Assembly: GCA_019912315.1 (NCBI GenBank)
Contig: JAIOJA010000080.1
Span: forward strand, 1 to 64,000
DNA: 64,000 nucleotides
Direction: 5' to 3'
Source of the DNA: Planctomycetota bacterium
GTDB taxonomy: Bacteria; Planctomycetota; UBA8742; UBA2392
The position numbers were made by a program, and so were the translations under genes. The notes beneath the pieces are model-generated. The model was not told where the DNA came from, did not search any database, and saw only the letters and a list, made by a program, of their open reading frames with translations. Position 1 is the stretch's first letter, and every line of letters starts with the position of its first letter. This document shows, piece after piece, positions 24,387 to 32,392 of this stretch.

Positions 24387-25529
24387 ATGCACTTCGAAAC
24401 GCGCGCCATTCATGCCGGCTACAATCCGTTCGACCATTTCGGCGCGGTCAACCCGCCGGTGTTTCTAAGCAGCACTTTCCAGCAGAGCGCGCCGGGCAAG
24501 CACCAGGGCTTCGAGTACGCGCGCTCGGGCAACCCCACACGTCAGGCCCTCGAGGGCGTGCTGGCCAGCATCGAAAACGGCGAGCACGCCTGCGCGTTCA
24601 GCAGCGGGCTCGGCGCGACGGATTCGATACTCAAGCTGCTCAACGCGGGCGATCACGTGATTGTCGCTGACGACGTGTACGGCGGGACGTTCCGCATCAT
24701 GGACAAGACGTTTCAGCGCTACGGTATTGAGTTCACATGGGTGGACACGACCAACGTCGAGAACGTGAAGGGCGCGTTCAAGGCGAACACGAAAATGCTG
24801 TTCCTCGAAACGCCATCCAATCCGCTGCTCAAGATCAGTGACATTGAGGCTCTGACGAACCTTGCCAAAGAAAAGAAGGCGATCAGCGTCGTGGACAACA
24901 CGTTCGCCTCGCCGTACCTGCAGCGCCCGCTGGACCTCGGGGCCGACATCGTGATGCACTCATGCACCAAGTACCTGGGCGGGCACAGTGACGTCGTGAT
25001 GGGCGCGGCCGTCACCCGCAACGAGAAGCTGAACCAGCAGATTGCGTTCAACCAGAACGCCAGCGGCGCAGTGCCCGGCGCGCTCGATTGCTATCTTGTA
25101 CACCGGGGCATCAAGACACTGGCCGTGCGCATGGAGCAGGGCTGTGACAACGCGGAGCGCATTGTTAGCTTCCTGCTTGAGCACAAGCGCGTCACCAAAG
25201 TCTTCTACCCGGGGCTCAAGGACCACGTGAACCACAACGTCGCAGCCAGGCAGATGAAGCGCTTCGGCGCCATGATCAGTTTTGAAATCGACGGCAGTGT
25301 CGCCGACGGCGTGAAAGTTGTCAGCGACAGGCGCGTGTGGACCCTGGGCGAATCTCTGGGCGGCGTTGAGAGCCTGCTGGAGCATCCAGCCAGCATGACC
25401 CACGCCAGCATTCCGAAGGCGATGCGCGAGAAGGCCGGCTTGAACGACGGGCTGATCCGCCTGAGCGTGGGAATCGAAAGCGCGGAGGACCTGATCGAAG
25501 ACCTGCGAAAGGGACTGGAAAGTTACTAA
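24387..25529 (+). CDS. PLP-dependent trans-sulfuration enzyme (cystathionine gamma-synthase/lyase family)
   Basis: This encodes 380 residues from the ATG at 24387, with AGGA upstream. Family marks are the N-terminus MHFETRAIHAGYNP, the tyrosine/arginine block FEYARSGNPTRQALE, SGLGATDSIL, and Lys195 in HSCTKYLGGHSDV, which carries PLP. The C-terminus has LGESLGGVESLLEHPASMTH and RLSVGIESAEDL. This group includes MetB, MetC, CGL and related lyases, which act on cystathionine, O-acyl-homoserine or cysteine. Sequence motifs alone do not separate synthase from lyase; the overall pattern fits either. hemC begins 10 bp after the stop, so they are likely co-transcribed. Confidence 0.92.
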   Translation: MHFETRAIHAGYNPFDHFGAVNPPVFLSSTFQQSAPGKHQGFEYARSGNPTRQALEGVLASIENGEHACAFSSGLGATDSILKLLNAGDHVIVADDVYGGTFRIMDKTFQRYGIEFTWVDTTNVENVKGAFKANTKMLFLETPSNPLLKISDIEALTNLAKEKKAISVVDNTFASPYLQRPLDLGADIVMHSCTKYLGGHSDVVMGAAVTRNEKLNQQIAFNQNASGAVPGALDCYLVHRGIKTLAVRMEQGCDNAERIVSFLLEHKRVTKVFYPGLKDHVNHNVAARQMKRFGAMISFEIDGSVADGVKVVSDRRVWTLGESLGGVESLLEHPASMTHASIPKAMREKAGLNDGLIRLSVGIESAEDLIEDLRKGLESY

Positions 25530-25539
25530 CGGCAACCCA

Positions 25540-26508
25540 ATGACCGAGCGTCTGATCATCGGCAGTCGTGCCAGCAAGCTTGCCCTGACCCAGTCGAACT
25601 GGGTGGCGGACGAGTTGTGCCGGTTTCATCCGGGGCTTGAGGTCGAGATTGTCGAAATCAAGACCACGGGCGACGTGAAACTTGGCGCATCACTCAGCGA
25701 AATCGGCGGCAAAGGCGCGTTCACGAAAGAACTCGAAGATGCGCTGCTTGAGGAACGCTGCGACCTGGCCGTCCATTCACTGAAAGACCTGCCCACGGAG
25801 TTGCCGGAGGGGCTGCGGGTCGGTTGCACGCCGACGCGCGAAAACACCGATGACGCGCTGATTTATCACAATCGTATCGGCACGGTCGATGACGACAGCG
25901 ACCCTCTCGGTTTTCTAAAGCAGGGTGCCGTGGTTGGCACGTCCAGCCTGCGGCGCAAGGCACAGTTGCTGCACACGCGCCCCGACCTGCGAGTCGTCGA
26001 GTGGCGCGGAAACGTCGATACGCGGCTGCGCAAACTAAAGGACGGCGACGCGGACGCGATTATTCTTGCCGCAGCCGGGCTGCTGCGCATGGGTCTGATC
26101 GATCTGTCGACCCGCCCCGACCGTGTGGATGCAAGTTTTGATTCGCTGGCGCTTCGGGCGCCGGCGTGGCTGCCCGCTGTGGGCCAAGGCGCCCTGGGTA
26201 TTGAGATTCGCGAGGGGGATAGCCGTCTGTTGCGGTTGCTTGCGCCGCTGCATGACGCGGCGACGTTCGCGGCGGCCGCGGCGGAGCGCGCGTTTCTGAA
26301 CCGTCTGGGGGCGGGTTGCGTGGCGCCGGTGGGGGCGCTGGCAAGCGTGCCCGAGGGCAGCACCATCAGGATGACCGGGCGCGTGCTGTCCGGCGAAGGG
26401 ATCACAAGCGTCCAGCACACCGCAAAGGGCAAGATCAACGAGCCCGAGAAACTGGGTGTAGAAGTGGCCGACTGGTGCCTCAAGCACGGCGCGGACAAGC
26501 TGATCTGA
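25540..26508 (+). CDS. hemC: porphobilinogen deaminase (hydroxymethylbilane synthase)
   Basis: This encodes 322 residues. The enzyme condenses four porphobilinogen units to hydroxymethylbilane in tetrapyrrole synthesis. Visible signatures are IGSRASKLALTQSNWVADEL, the substrate/cofactor arginines in SSLRRKAQLL and VEWRGNVDTRLRKL, and Cys260 in LGAGCVAPVG, which would hold the dipyrromethane cofactor. Domains 1 to 3 and the total length are as expected. It follows the PLP enzyme by 10 bp, with the ATG at 25540. No other heme gene is adjacent. The 243 bp downstream contain no gene I can support. Confidence 0.97.
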   Translation: MTERLIIGSRASKLALTQSNWVADELCRFHPGLEVEIVEIKTTGDVKLGASLSEIGGKGAFTKELEDALLEERCDLAVHSLKDLPTELPEGLRVGCTPTRENTDDALIYHNRIGTVDDDSDPLGFLKQGAVVGTSSLRRKAQLLHTRPDLRVVEWRGNVDTRLRKLKDGDADAIILAAAGLLRMGLIDLSTRPDRVDASFDSLALRAPAWLPAVGQGALGIEIREGDSRLLRLLAPLHDAATFAAAAAERAFLNRLGAGCVAPVGALASVPEGSTIRMTGRVLSGEGITSVQHTAKGKINEPEKLGVEVADWCLKHGADKLI

Positions 26509-26751
26509 GCTGCTGGAAGGTCGTTTACCGGCCACACTGCGCGCGACTGAGCGATGTTGGTCACGTGGGGCTTTTGTGCGTGCGCGGAGGGTTCACCGGT
26601 GCGTTCGTGTTGCCAGCCAGTTTTTTGGCATGTAAGGAACGAGAACGACCGGCGTCCTATTGGTGAGGGGCTGAGGGAATTCTAGACTGTCTGGACCCCC
26701 GCTTGATTCCCCTCGCAAGGTCGGGAGCCCATCCCAACGGGAGATACTCAC

Positions 26752-27186
26752 ATGGACAAGAAGACGATTCTGCCGGCAGTCACGATTGCGCTGCTTTCGT
26801 GCGTTGCCCTGATGCTTACGGTGATTGGCGGCTTGTACGCCTACAACACGTTTGCCGGCGAGGCCCAGGCGGTCGAGGCCCAGAGTTCCGGCACGGACAA
26901 GGGCCCGAAGTGGTCGGCCACGGCGCTGACAGTCGGGGGCGACACGGAATTTATGGTGATCATCAAGGAAGTGGAAAACCCCTACGAAGAGGGTAAGCTG
27001 GCCACGCAGATGGCGGTTTACGAGGTACGCCCCAGCAGCACAGCCAAGGCGGAACTGTACTTTGTTGCGGCGCGCCTGCTTGAGTACGACTTCCAGATTC
27101 CGGACCACAGCGGCGAAGATGCCAAGGGCAAGAACTGGAAACCGTTGAATATCAAGGAAGCGCTGGAAAAGGCGAAGAAGAAGTAG
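26752..27186 (+). CDS. small membrane-anchored or secreted protein, unrecognised
   Basis: This encodes 144 residues, with GGGAG 9 bp before the ATG. One hydrophobic segment at about 8-31 (AVTIALLSCVALMLTVIGGL) acts as a membrane anchor or signal. The remainder is soluble, alpha/beta-like and Lys-rich at the end (EALEKAKKK). No known motif is visible. A hairpin follows 40 bp after the stop and the next gene has its own candidate promoter, so it may be transcribed alone. Confidence 0.7.
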   Translation: MDKKTILPAVTIALLSCVALMLTVIGGLYAYNTFAGEAQAVEAQSSGTDKGPKWSATALTVGGDTEFMVIIKEVENPYEEGKLATQMAVYEVRPSSTAKAELYFVAARLLEYDFQIPDHSGEDAKGKNWKPLNIKEALEKAKKK

Positions 27187-27225
27187 GTGTCTGTACGGGC
27201 CATAAGCGTGCTGTCACATTACTAT

Positions 27226-27265
27226 CACGGGGTGTTTTCGGGACTTGCGCCGGAAATACCCCGTG
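27226..27265 (+). terminator. long hairpin, possible terminator
   Basis: A 16-nt arm starting CACGGGGTGTTTTCGG (27226-27241) pairs with CCGGAAATACCCCGTG (27250-27265), with two G-U pairs, around an 8-nt loop. Only CTTTAC follows, so the T tract is poor. The 3' half overlaps a candidate promoter. Confidence 0.45.
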
Positions 27266-27274
27266 CTTTACAAT
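27245..27274 (+). promoter_or_regulatory. candidate sigma70-like promoter
   Basis: TTGCGC (27245-27250) and TACAAT (27269-27274) are spaced by 18 bp, about 95 bp before the ATG at 27370. The -10 matches 5 of 6 consensus bases. Confidence 0.4.
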
Positions 27275-27369
27275 GCGCTTTCAGCTAAACAGCACTGGTG
27301 TTTCCGGCGTTATTTACGCCGGCAGTGTCGCGTAGGACCCCCAGCCGGATCAGTTCCGGAGCCATAGAA

Positions 27370-28404
27370 ATGCCGAACTACAAGTCATTCGATGACGTCC
27401 TCAATGAGTTGGACATGGACGAGGACGAGCTGAAGCGGCTCGTCTCGGAAGGTCAGATTCGCGCGTTCCGTGATGATGACCGCATGAAATTCCGCTCTGA
27501 GGACATTCAATCCCTGGCCCGCAACCGCCATTCACCCGGCGGCGACATGGGCGAGATCGACCTGGGCGAAACCCAGCTCGGCGGCGAATCCCTCGAAATC
27601 ATCGAGGAGGAAACCGACGAGACGCTGCTTGATCTCGGCAGTCTGTCCAGCGATCAGGACTTCGAAGACACGGGCGCTACCAGCGTCCCGACGGTCGAGT
27701 TGTCCGACATTGGCGAAGACCAGGACGCGACGCTGACCGAAGAGCTGGTGTTCGACGAAACGGACGAACTCGGCGGACTTGATTTCGGCGACGACGACGC
27801 GGATGCCACCCAGAAGATCGACGGCGGGCTTGACCTGTCGGACGACGACGTGGGCCTGCAGACCGAGCCCGTGGATACGGGCGGACTGGACGACCTCGAC
27901 GAACTTGACGACGTCGGTGAACTGGATGACGTTGGCGGCGGCGAATACGGCTATGCCGATGAACCGCGCATGGCGGGCCCGCCCATGGGCATGCCCGGCC
28001 CCGTCCAGATCCAGGAGCAGGTCAAGTACGTCGAGATCGTGCCGAATGAAGGCATTGCCTGGAAAGTGCTTACCGGCCTTACGTTCCTGCTGGTAATGCT
28101 GCTGATGGCAACCCCACCGGCCCTTGGCATGGGCAGCGCACGGGACGAAGTTCCGCTCGCGGCCGCATGGGGAAGCATGGCTTACAGTCTGTACCTCAAG
28201 GGCCCGAACCAGAATGGCGACATCGCCAATCTTCAATATGCACCGGAAACGCCTGACCCGAACCGCTCTGAGCCTTTCGCGGTTGGCACGGGTGCCGACG
28301 ACATTGTGTGGCCGGGAATGAAGATCATCCGGACCACCAATGGCATGGCGGCCGGCAGTGCAGCCGACAGCGCTGGCGCACCGGAACCCGAAGCGGATGA
28401 GTAG
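27370..28404 (+). CDS. HTH (excisionase-like) protein with acidic linker and TM segment
   Basis: This encodes 344 residues from the ATG at 27370, with GGAG 8 bp upstream. Residues about 1-50 (DVLNELDMDEDELKRLVSEG, QIRAFRDDDRMKFRSEDI) look like the winged-helix HTH of the MerR/excisionase group. Residues 50-200 are extremely rich in Asp, Glu, Gly and Leu, with repeats such as LDDLDELDDVGELDDVG. A TM segment lies at about 229-250, and a short tail of about 90 residues follows. The combination suggests a membrane-tethered DNA-binding or scaffold protein. Whether the HTH binds DNA is unknown. A strong terminator follows. Confidence 0.75.
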   Translation: MPNYKSFDDVLNELDMDEDELKRLVSEGQIRAFRDDDRMKFRSEDIQSLARNRHSPGGDMGEIDLGETQLGGESLEIIEEETDETLLDLGSLSSDQDFEDTGATSVPTVELSDIGEDQDATLTEELVFDETDELGGLDFGDDDADATQKIDGGLDLSDDDVGLQTEPVDTGGLDDLDELDDVGELDDVGGGEYGYADEPRMAGPPMGMPGPVQIQEQVKYVEIVPNEGIAWKVLTGLTFLLVMLLMATPPALGMGSARDEVPLAAAWGSMAYSLYLKGPNQNGDIANLQYAPETPDPNRSEPFAVGTGADDIVWPGMKIIRTTNGMAAGSAADSAGAPEPEADE

Positions 28405-28419
28405 CGCGAATAGAAGCGA

Positions 28420-28449
28420 AAAAGCACCCCGCCAACGCGGGGTGCTTTT
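28420..28449 (+). terminator. Rho-independent terminator
   Basis: AAAAGCACCCCGC (28420-28432) and GCGGGGTGCTTTT (28437-28449) form a 13-bp stem with a CAAC loop, followed by CTTTC. It lies 15 bp after the HTH-acidic protein gene. Confidence 0.82.
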
Positions 28450-28480
28450 CTTTCATGCGGGCGCCATATAGGTTCAAGCC

Positions 28481-29254
28481 ATGCGACCCACGGTCCTGCT
28501 GATCGACGAGAACGTTGCCGTAACGGAAATCGTGCAGGCGCTGCTTGCGCGAAACGGCTATGCCGTTGAGGTGCGACGAAGCGGCGCCGGCGTGATGGAC
28601 CTGCTGGTGGACAAGCCGATTGACGTCATCGTGTCGGACCTGCGCACCAGCGGCGATGGCTATGAGCTGGCAAAGACCATCCGTTCGGACCCGGCCACGG
28701 CGGATATACCGCTGGTGTACCTGACGTCTCGCACAAGCCTTGAGGACGAGTTCGAGGCGTATCTTTCGGGCGCGGACGCGTTCATAACCAAGCCGTTCCG
28801 CGCGCGCGACCTGCTGGCCACCATCGACAATGTGCTGAACCGTAAACCGATGAACACCAGCAGCGGGCGCCTGGCGGTGGTGCAGGATGTCGCGCGGGTG
28901 CTGGCATGCATCGATGACGAGCGTCATCGCCTGATGCGCCAGGCCATGAAGCAGGCGGGTTTCGAGCTGGACTTCGAGGCAGATCTGGCCCGCGCGTTTT
29001 CGCGCATTGACCGCGAGCGCTTTCACTTGCTGGTCTGTGACATCACCAAGGACCCCGGCGCAGTGAAGGACGTGCGCGAATTCGTGTCCCACTTTGCGCT
29101 GGCGATTCCGGTGGTGTTTTTGCATGGCAAGGACGCGCCGCCGCGGGTGCCGGCCAACGACCCGCAGTTCGCGGCTGTGCGCGTGCCAGCCACGCCGGGT
29201 GAAGTCGCGGCGGTTGTACGCAAGGCGATTGTCGAGTTTGGTGGATTACCCTGA
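28481..29254 (+). CDS. response regulator with two receiver-like domains
   Basis: This encodes 257 residues. Residues 1-120 form a receiver domain with Asp9, phosphorylatable Asp53 (DVIVSDLRT), Thr/Ser at 82-83 (LTSR) and Lys104 (FITKPFRARD), all intact. Residues about 128-250 resemble a second receiver in outline (RLAVVQDVARVLACIDDER ... HLLVCDITKDPG ... IPVVFLHGKDAPP) but lack the conserved lysine block. There is no DNA-binding or enzymatic output domain. It may work by protein contact, or the second half may be a degenerate receiver used for docking. No histidine kinase is adjacent. The 2-hydroxyacid dehydrogenase starts 25 bp downstream. Confidence 0.82.
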   Translation: MRPTVLLIDENVAVTEIVQALLARNGYAVEVRRSGAGVMDLLVDKPIDVIVSDLRTSGDGYELAKTIRSDPATADIPLVYLTSRTSLEDEFEAYLSGADAFITKPFRARDLLATIDNVLNRKPMNTSSGRLAVVQDVARVLACIDDERHRLMRQAMKQAGFELDFEADLARAFSRIDRERFHLLVCDITKDPGAVKDVREFVSHFALAIPVVFLHGKDAPPRVPANDPQFAAVRVPATPGEVAAVVRKAIVEFGGLP

Positions 29255-29279
29255 TGCCTCCGGATAGTTAGGGCTGGTG

Positions 29280-30314
29280 ATGATGAACCAGGCGCCCGGC
29301 GCCCAGCACGAACCGCAGCCGCAGCCCGTGTCGCCGGGTGAACCAGCGCCGTTTGTCTACGTTACCCGCGCGGTCCCGGAGCTAACCACGTCGATGCTCG
29401 CGGAGAACCTTCCGGGCGTTCGGATTGAGCTGAACCCGCTTGATCGCAACCTCAACCGGGGCGAGCTGGTTGAATCAGCCGCCGGTTGCGACGCGCTGAT
29501 CTGCACCCTGGCCGACGACATCAGCGCGACGCTGATTGAAGACCTGGGGCCGAGCCTGAAGGTGATCGCGACGTACGCGGTGGGGTACAACAACATTGAT
29601 TTGACCGCGGCCAAGAACCGCAACATCGCCGTCTGCAACACGCCGGGCGTGTTGACGGAAGCGACGGCCGAGGTTGCTGTGGGTCTGATGCTGGCGTGCG
29701 CGCGGCGCTTCGGTGAGGGGGACCGGTTGACGCGTCAAGGGTTGTTCACGGGCTGGGCGCCGCTGCTGCACCGGGGGCACGGAGTGTACGGAAAAACAGT
29801 CGGCATCATTGGGGCGGGACGGATCGGCAAGCGTGTTGCGCTGACAATGAAGCATGGTTTCGACTGTGAAATTCTGTACCACTCGCGGGTTGATCACGTG
29901 GACTGGGAGAACGACCTGGGCGCGAAGTACGTGGAGCTGGGAGAGTTGCTGGAACGGTCCGATTTCGTAAGCCTGCACTGTCCGCTCACCGAAACCACCA
30001 GACATCTGCTCGACGCGCCCATGCTGGCGCGCATGAAGCCGACCGCGATCCTCGTCAACACCGCGCGCGGGCCTGTCGTGGACGAAACCGCGCTGGTTGC
30101 GGCCTTGCGCGAAAGGCGTATCGCCGGTGCCGGCTTCGACGTGTACGAGCACGAGCCCGCGCTGGCGCCGGGGCTGGCCGAGCTGGACAACGTCGTGCTG
30201 TTGCCGCACATCGGCAGCGCCACGGTTGAAACGCGCGACAAAATGGGACGCATGTGCGCCGAGGCTGTGATCGCTGTCTTGACAGGTAAAGAGCCGCTGC
30301 ATCGCGTGGCGTAG
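29280..30314 (+). CDS. D-2-hydroxyacid dehydrogenase, glyoxylate/hydroxypyruvate reductase-like
   Basis: This encodes 344 residues. Starts at GTG 29277, ATG 29280 and ATG 29283 are all in frame; I take the first ATG. A Gln/Pro-rich lead of about 25 residues precedes the catalytic domain. The motifs are VGLMLACARR, the NAD site GIIGAGRIGKRVA, HCPLTETTRHLL, catalytic Arg in NTARGPVVDE, Glu in DVYEHEP and His in LLPHIGSAT. The pattern is closest to glyoxylate/glycerate dehydrogenases. It differs clearly from the family member at 5924-6889, so the window has two paralogues. It converges on the next minus-strand gene with a 5-bp gap. Confidence 0.9.
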   Translation: MMNQAPGAQHEPQPQPVSPGEPAPFVYVTRAVPELTTSMLAENLPGVRIELNPLDRNLNRGELVESAAGCDALICTLADDISATLIEDLGPSLKVIATYAVGYNNIDLTAAKNRNIAVCNTPGVLTEATAEVAVGLMLACARRFGEGDRLTRQGLFTGWAPLLHRGHGVYGKTVGIIGAGRIGKRVALTMKHGFDCEILYHSRVDHVDWENDLGAKYVELGELLERSDFVSLHCPLTETTRHLLDAPMLARMKPTAILVNTARGPVVDETALVAALRERRIAGAGFDVYEHEPALAPGLAELDNVVLLPHIGSATVETRDKMGRMCAEAVIAVLTGKEPLHRVA

Positions 30315-30319
30315 GGGCG

Positions 30320-30772
30320 CTACTCGTCTTCGCCGGGGCGGGCCAGCTTGATGTCCATGTCGTTGAACTGGATCGCGAACTCGCCTTCGGGACTGAGAAG
30401 CACCCGGTGCTCGAAGCAGTCGCCCGGGGCGATGTCCAGCTCGTCGGTCAGAATGAAATCAACGGCGTCGAACATGTGTTCATCCACCGCGTCCGGATCG
30501 ACGCCCCGGTAAGCGATCTCTAGGTAGGCGTCGCCCTCGATGGTCTGCACCTTGAGCACAAGGCGGAATGAGCGGGCGTCGCGGTCGAGGCTGGTCGCGG
30601 TGACCTGGCTGCCCGTAAGCCCTTTGCCCAGGCTCAGGGAGCCCAGCGCGCGCGCCATCTTCGGCAGGTCGGCGGCGATGTCCTCAAAGTGGCGCAGGTA
30701 CACACCCCAATACAGGTCCGTTGTGAACCCGTCGTATCCGCCTTCGACCCACTTGCGGTTCAGGAATCGCAT
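30320..30772 (-). CDS. unrecognised cytosolic protein
   Basis: This encodes 150 residues. It begins MRFLNRKWVEGGYDGF, has mixed alpha/beta composition, and is acidic at the end (LARPGEDE). The N-terminal aromatic/basic pattern faintly resembles DUF4085-type proteins of Firmicutes, but I would not assign it. The start ATG at 30772 directly abuts the stop of the EVE-domain gene, so both are probably translated from one message. No signal peptide or TM segment is visible. Confidence 0.65.
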   Translation of the reverse strand: MRFLNRKWVEGGYDGFTTDLYWGVYLRHFEDIAADLPKMARALGSLSLGKGLTGSQVTATSLDRDARSFRLVLKVQTIEGDAYLEIAYRGVDPDAVDEHMFDAVDFILTDELDIAPGDCFEHRVLLSPEGEFAIQFNDMDIKLARPGEDE

Positions 30773-31333
30773 CTACTTCCGTTTACGCGCGGGCTTCTTT
30801 GCCCCGGGCTTGCGCTGCTTGGCTTTCCCAACTGCCGGTTTCCGCTTGGCCACTTCGGCGGGGCCCGTCTTTGCGCGCCCCAGCTTGCGGACGATCGCGA
30901 ATTCCTCCGGCTTTACCGGTTGGATCGACAGACGCATACCGCGCTTCGTGACCATCATGTCTTCCAGCCCGGGCGCCGATTTCAGCTCTGCCAGCGACAC
31001 AACAGCCGGGAAGCGCTCCACAAATCGAATGTCCACCATGTACCAAGTGGGGTTATCAGGGCTGCTTTTCGGATCAAAGTAGTCGTGCTTGCTGTCCCAC
31101 GAAAAATGATCGGGGTAGCCGCCCTTGCTGACTTCCGCCACGCCGGCAACGCCGGCCGGGGCGGCATTGGATTGGTAGAACAGCACACCGTCACCGGGCC
31201 GCACATCGTCGCGCAGGGTGTTGCGGGCCTGGTAATTGCGCACGCCCTCCCAGCAGGTCTGCCCGTCGCGCTCGAAATCGTCGATGCTGTAGCTTTCGGG
31301 CTCGACTTTCATCAGCCAGTAGCGTTTAGGCAT
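30773..31333 (-). CDS. EVE-domain protein with basic C-terminal tail
   Basis: This encodes 186 residues. The EVE fold (PUA-like) is seen in KRYWLMKVEPESYSIDDF, CWEGVRNYQARNTLRDDVRP, DGVLFYQSN and GVAEVSKGGYPD. EVE proteins are thought to bind modified bases in nucleic acids. After about residue 145 the tail is dominated by Lys, Arg, Pro and Ala, which could add nonspecific nucleic-acid binding. The start overlaps the upstream BFD-like gene by 8 bp and the stop abuts the next gene, suggesting a three-gene unit with coupled translation. Confidence 0.9.
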   Translation of the reverse strand: MPKRYWLMKVEPESYSIDDFERDGQTCWEGVRNYQARNTLRDDVRPGDGVLFYQSNAAPAGVAGVAEVSKGGYPDHFSWDSKHDYFDPKSSPDNPTWYMVDIRFVERFPAVVSLAELKSAPGLEDMMVTKRGMRLSIQPVKPEEFAIVRKLGRAKTGPAEVAKRKPAVGKAKQRKPGAKKPARKRK

Positions 31334-31583
31334 GCTTTGCTCCGAACCAGCTTGTGTCCTGCGTTCCTGTTTCTCCGGCGGGCCATTCGCCGCGCTTGAA
31401 CTCGCGCAGCAATGTCTCGAAGTAAGGTATGCACATGGCGCAACTCTTACCGCAGTCGAAAAGCTGGGTCAGGCGCCCGACGGTGGGGTTGTCGGATTCA
31501 CGCCAGAGATCCAGTGCCTGCTGGTTGGTGACGTCGTAACAGACACAGATTCGCGTGCCAGGTTTGCGGAAGTCCCAGCTCAT
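31326..31583 (-). CDS. small BFD-like [2Fe-2S] protein
   Basis: This encodes 85 residues from the ATG at 31583. Cysteines 13 and 15 (ICVCYDVT) and 44, 48 and 51 (LFDCGKSCAMC) resemble the C-X-C and C-X2-C arrangement of bacterioferritin-associated ferredoxin (BFD) domains, which bind a [2Fe-2S] cluster. BFD releases iron from bacterioferritin, while BFD-like modules also serve as redox parts of larger enzymes. Longer open sequence upstream overlaps a terminator and is not used. The gene overlaps the EVE gene by 8 bp. The role here is not clear from context. Confidence 0.7.
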   Translation of the reverse strand: MSWDFRKPGTRICVCYDVTNQQALDLWRESDNPTVGRLTQLFDCGKSCAMCIPYFETLLREFKRGEWPAGETGTQDTSWFGAKHA

Positions 31584-31632
31584 GGCCGCATTCTGCCAAG
31601 GTGGCGCGAGGCGTCGATGGGTGGCGAAAGAA

Positions 31633-31660
31633 CAGCCCCGCTCATGATCGAGCGGGGCTG
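31633..31660 (-). terminator. terminator after the PGHY-repeat gene
   Basis: On the minus strand CAGCCCCGCTC pairs with GAGCGGGGCTG (11 bp, 6-nt loop), followed by TTCTTTC, about 57 bp past the stop at 31717. Confidence 0.65.
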
Positions 31661-31716
31661 CGTCGTCCGGCGGGATACCCTGGGGGAGTCGGGCATCATC
31701 GGCCGCCGGGTCTCGG

Positions 31717-32202
31717 TTAGCGGTGTCGGCGGTTGCGTTTCTTGCCCTTCTGGCCGTGCCCCGCGCTGCCGGTTGCTTTGCCGTGTCCGCCGCCGTGTCC
31801 GTGCTCGTCACAGGGGTCGCACCGGTCTTCAACCCAGACGCGTTCTTCCGTGATCTTGTAGCAGCCGGGCACAAAGGTCCTGACTTCACGGCACTCGTAG
31901 TGTCCGGGATGAAACTTCTTGACGCTTACGTAGAAGACGACTCCGCAGGCATCCACCCGCCGTTCCCGCACAACGTCGTAATGGCCGGGAACCCAGACGT
32001 CCTTGTGTTCCGTGATGTAGTGCCCCGGCACCCACACCTTCTTCTGAACCGTGATGTAGTGCCCGCCGGATTTTGGAGTCTGCACCGGCTTGCGGAAGTT
32101 CTCGCTTCGGGTGCTGGTGTGTCCGCGCTGGGCGTGGACCTGGGTTGCGCCGATGGCTCCGATGAGAGCGAATCCGGCCAGTGCTGCGAAAAGAGGTTTC
32201 AT
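31717..32202 (-). CDS. secreted protein with WVPGHY-type repeats
   Basis: This encodes 161 residues, with GGAG upstream of the ATG at 32202. The signal peptide covers about 1-24 (LFAALAGFALIGAIGATQVHA). The mature protein carries short tandem motifs: KVWVPGHY, DVWVPGHY, KFHPGHYE and TFVPGCYK, spaced roughly 15-20 residues apart. Four or so Cys residues and a His/Gly-rich then Lys/Arg-rich end (HGHGGGHGK, KKRNRRHR) follow. Such Tyr/His repeats suggest a surface or periplasmic metal-binding or wall-associated protein, but no function is proven. A minus-strand AATAAT (-10-like) lies at 32283-32288. Confidence 0.75.
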   Translation of the reverse strand: MKPLFAALAGFALIGAIGATQVHAQRGHTSTRSENFRKPVQTPKSGGHYITVQKKVWVPGHYITEHKDVWVPGHYDVVRERRVDACGVVFYVSVKKFHPGHYECREVRTFVPGCYKITEERVWVEDRCDPCDEHGHGGGHGKATGSAGHGQKGKKRNRRHR

Positions 32203-32347
32203 GGCATGTCTCCGGTAGGAAAAGTTTTTCGGCCCTGCTGATTAATAGACACCGAAAGCGCCCCGCTGGTTCCATCTAAATCATTATTTTGAAAGGACTT
32301 ACGTGCAAAATTGCTGGCAGCGGGGTGCCGGAAATGTGGCACCAATG

Positions 32348-32380
32348 CAACCAGGACGGCGCAGGGCGCCGTCCTGGTTG
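32348..32380 (-). terminator. strong hairpin after hpt
   Basis: A 15-bp perfect stem (CAACCAGGACGGCGC at 32348-32362, complement at 32366-32380) with a 3-nt loop lies 13 bp past the hpt stop. The following minus-strand bases (CATTGGTG) are not T-rich, so this may be a Rho-assisted or RNA-stabilising hairpin. Confidence 0.5.
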
Positions 32381-32392
32381 CGTTGGTATGTC

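Noticed and set aside
30320..30772. Firm assignment of the 150-residue protein to DUF4085
   Set aside because: Only the first 15 residues look similar, which is not enough.
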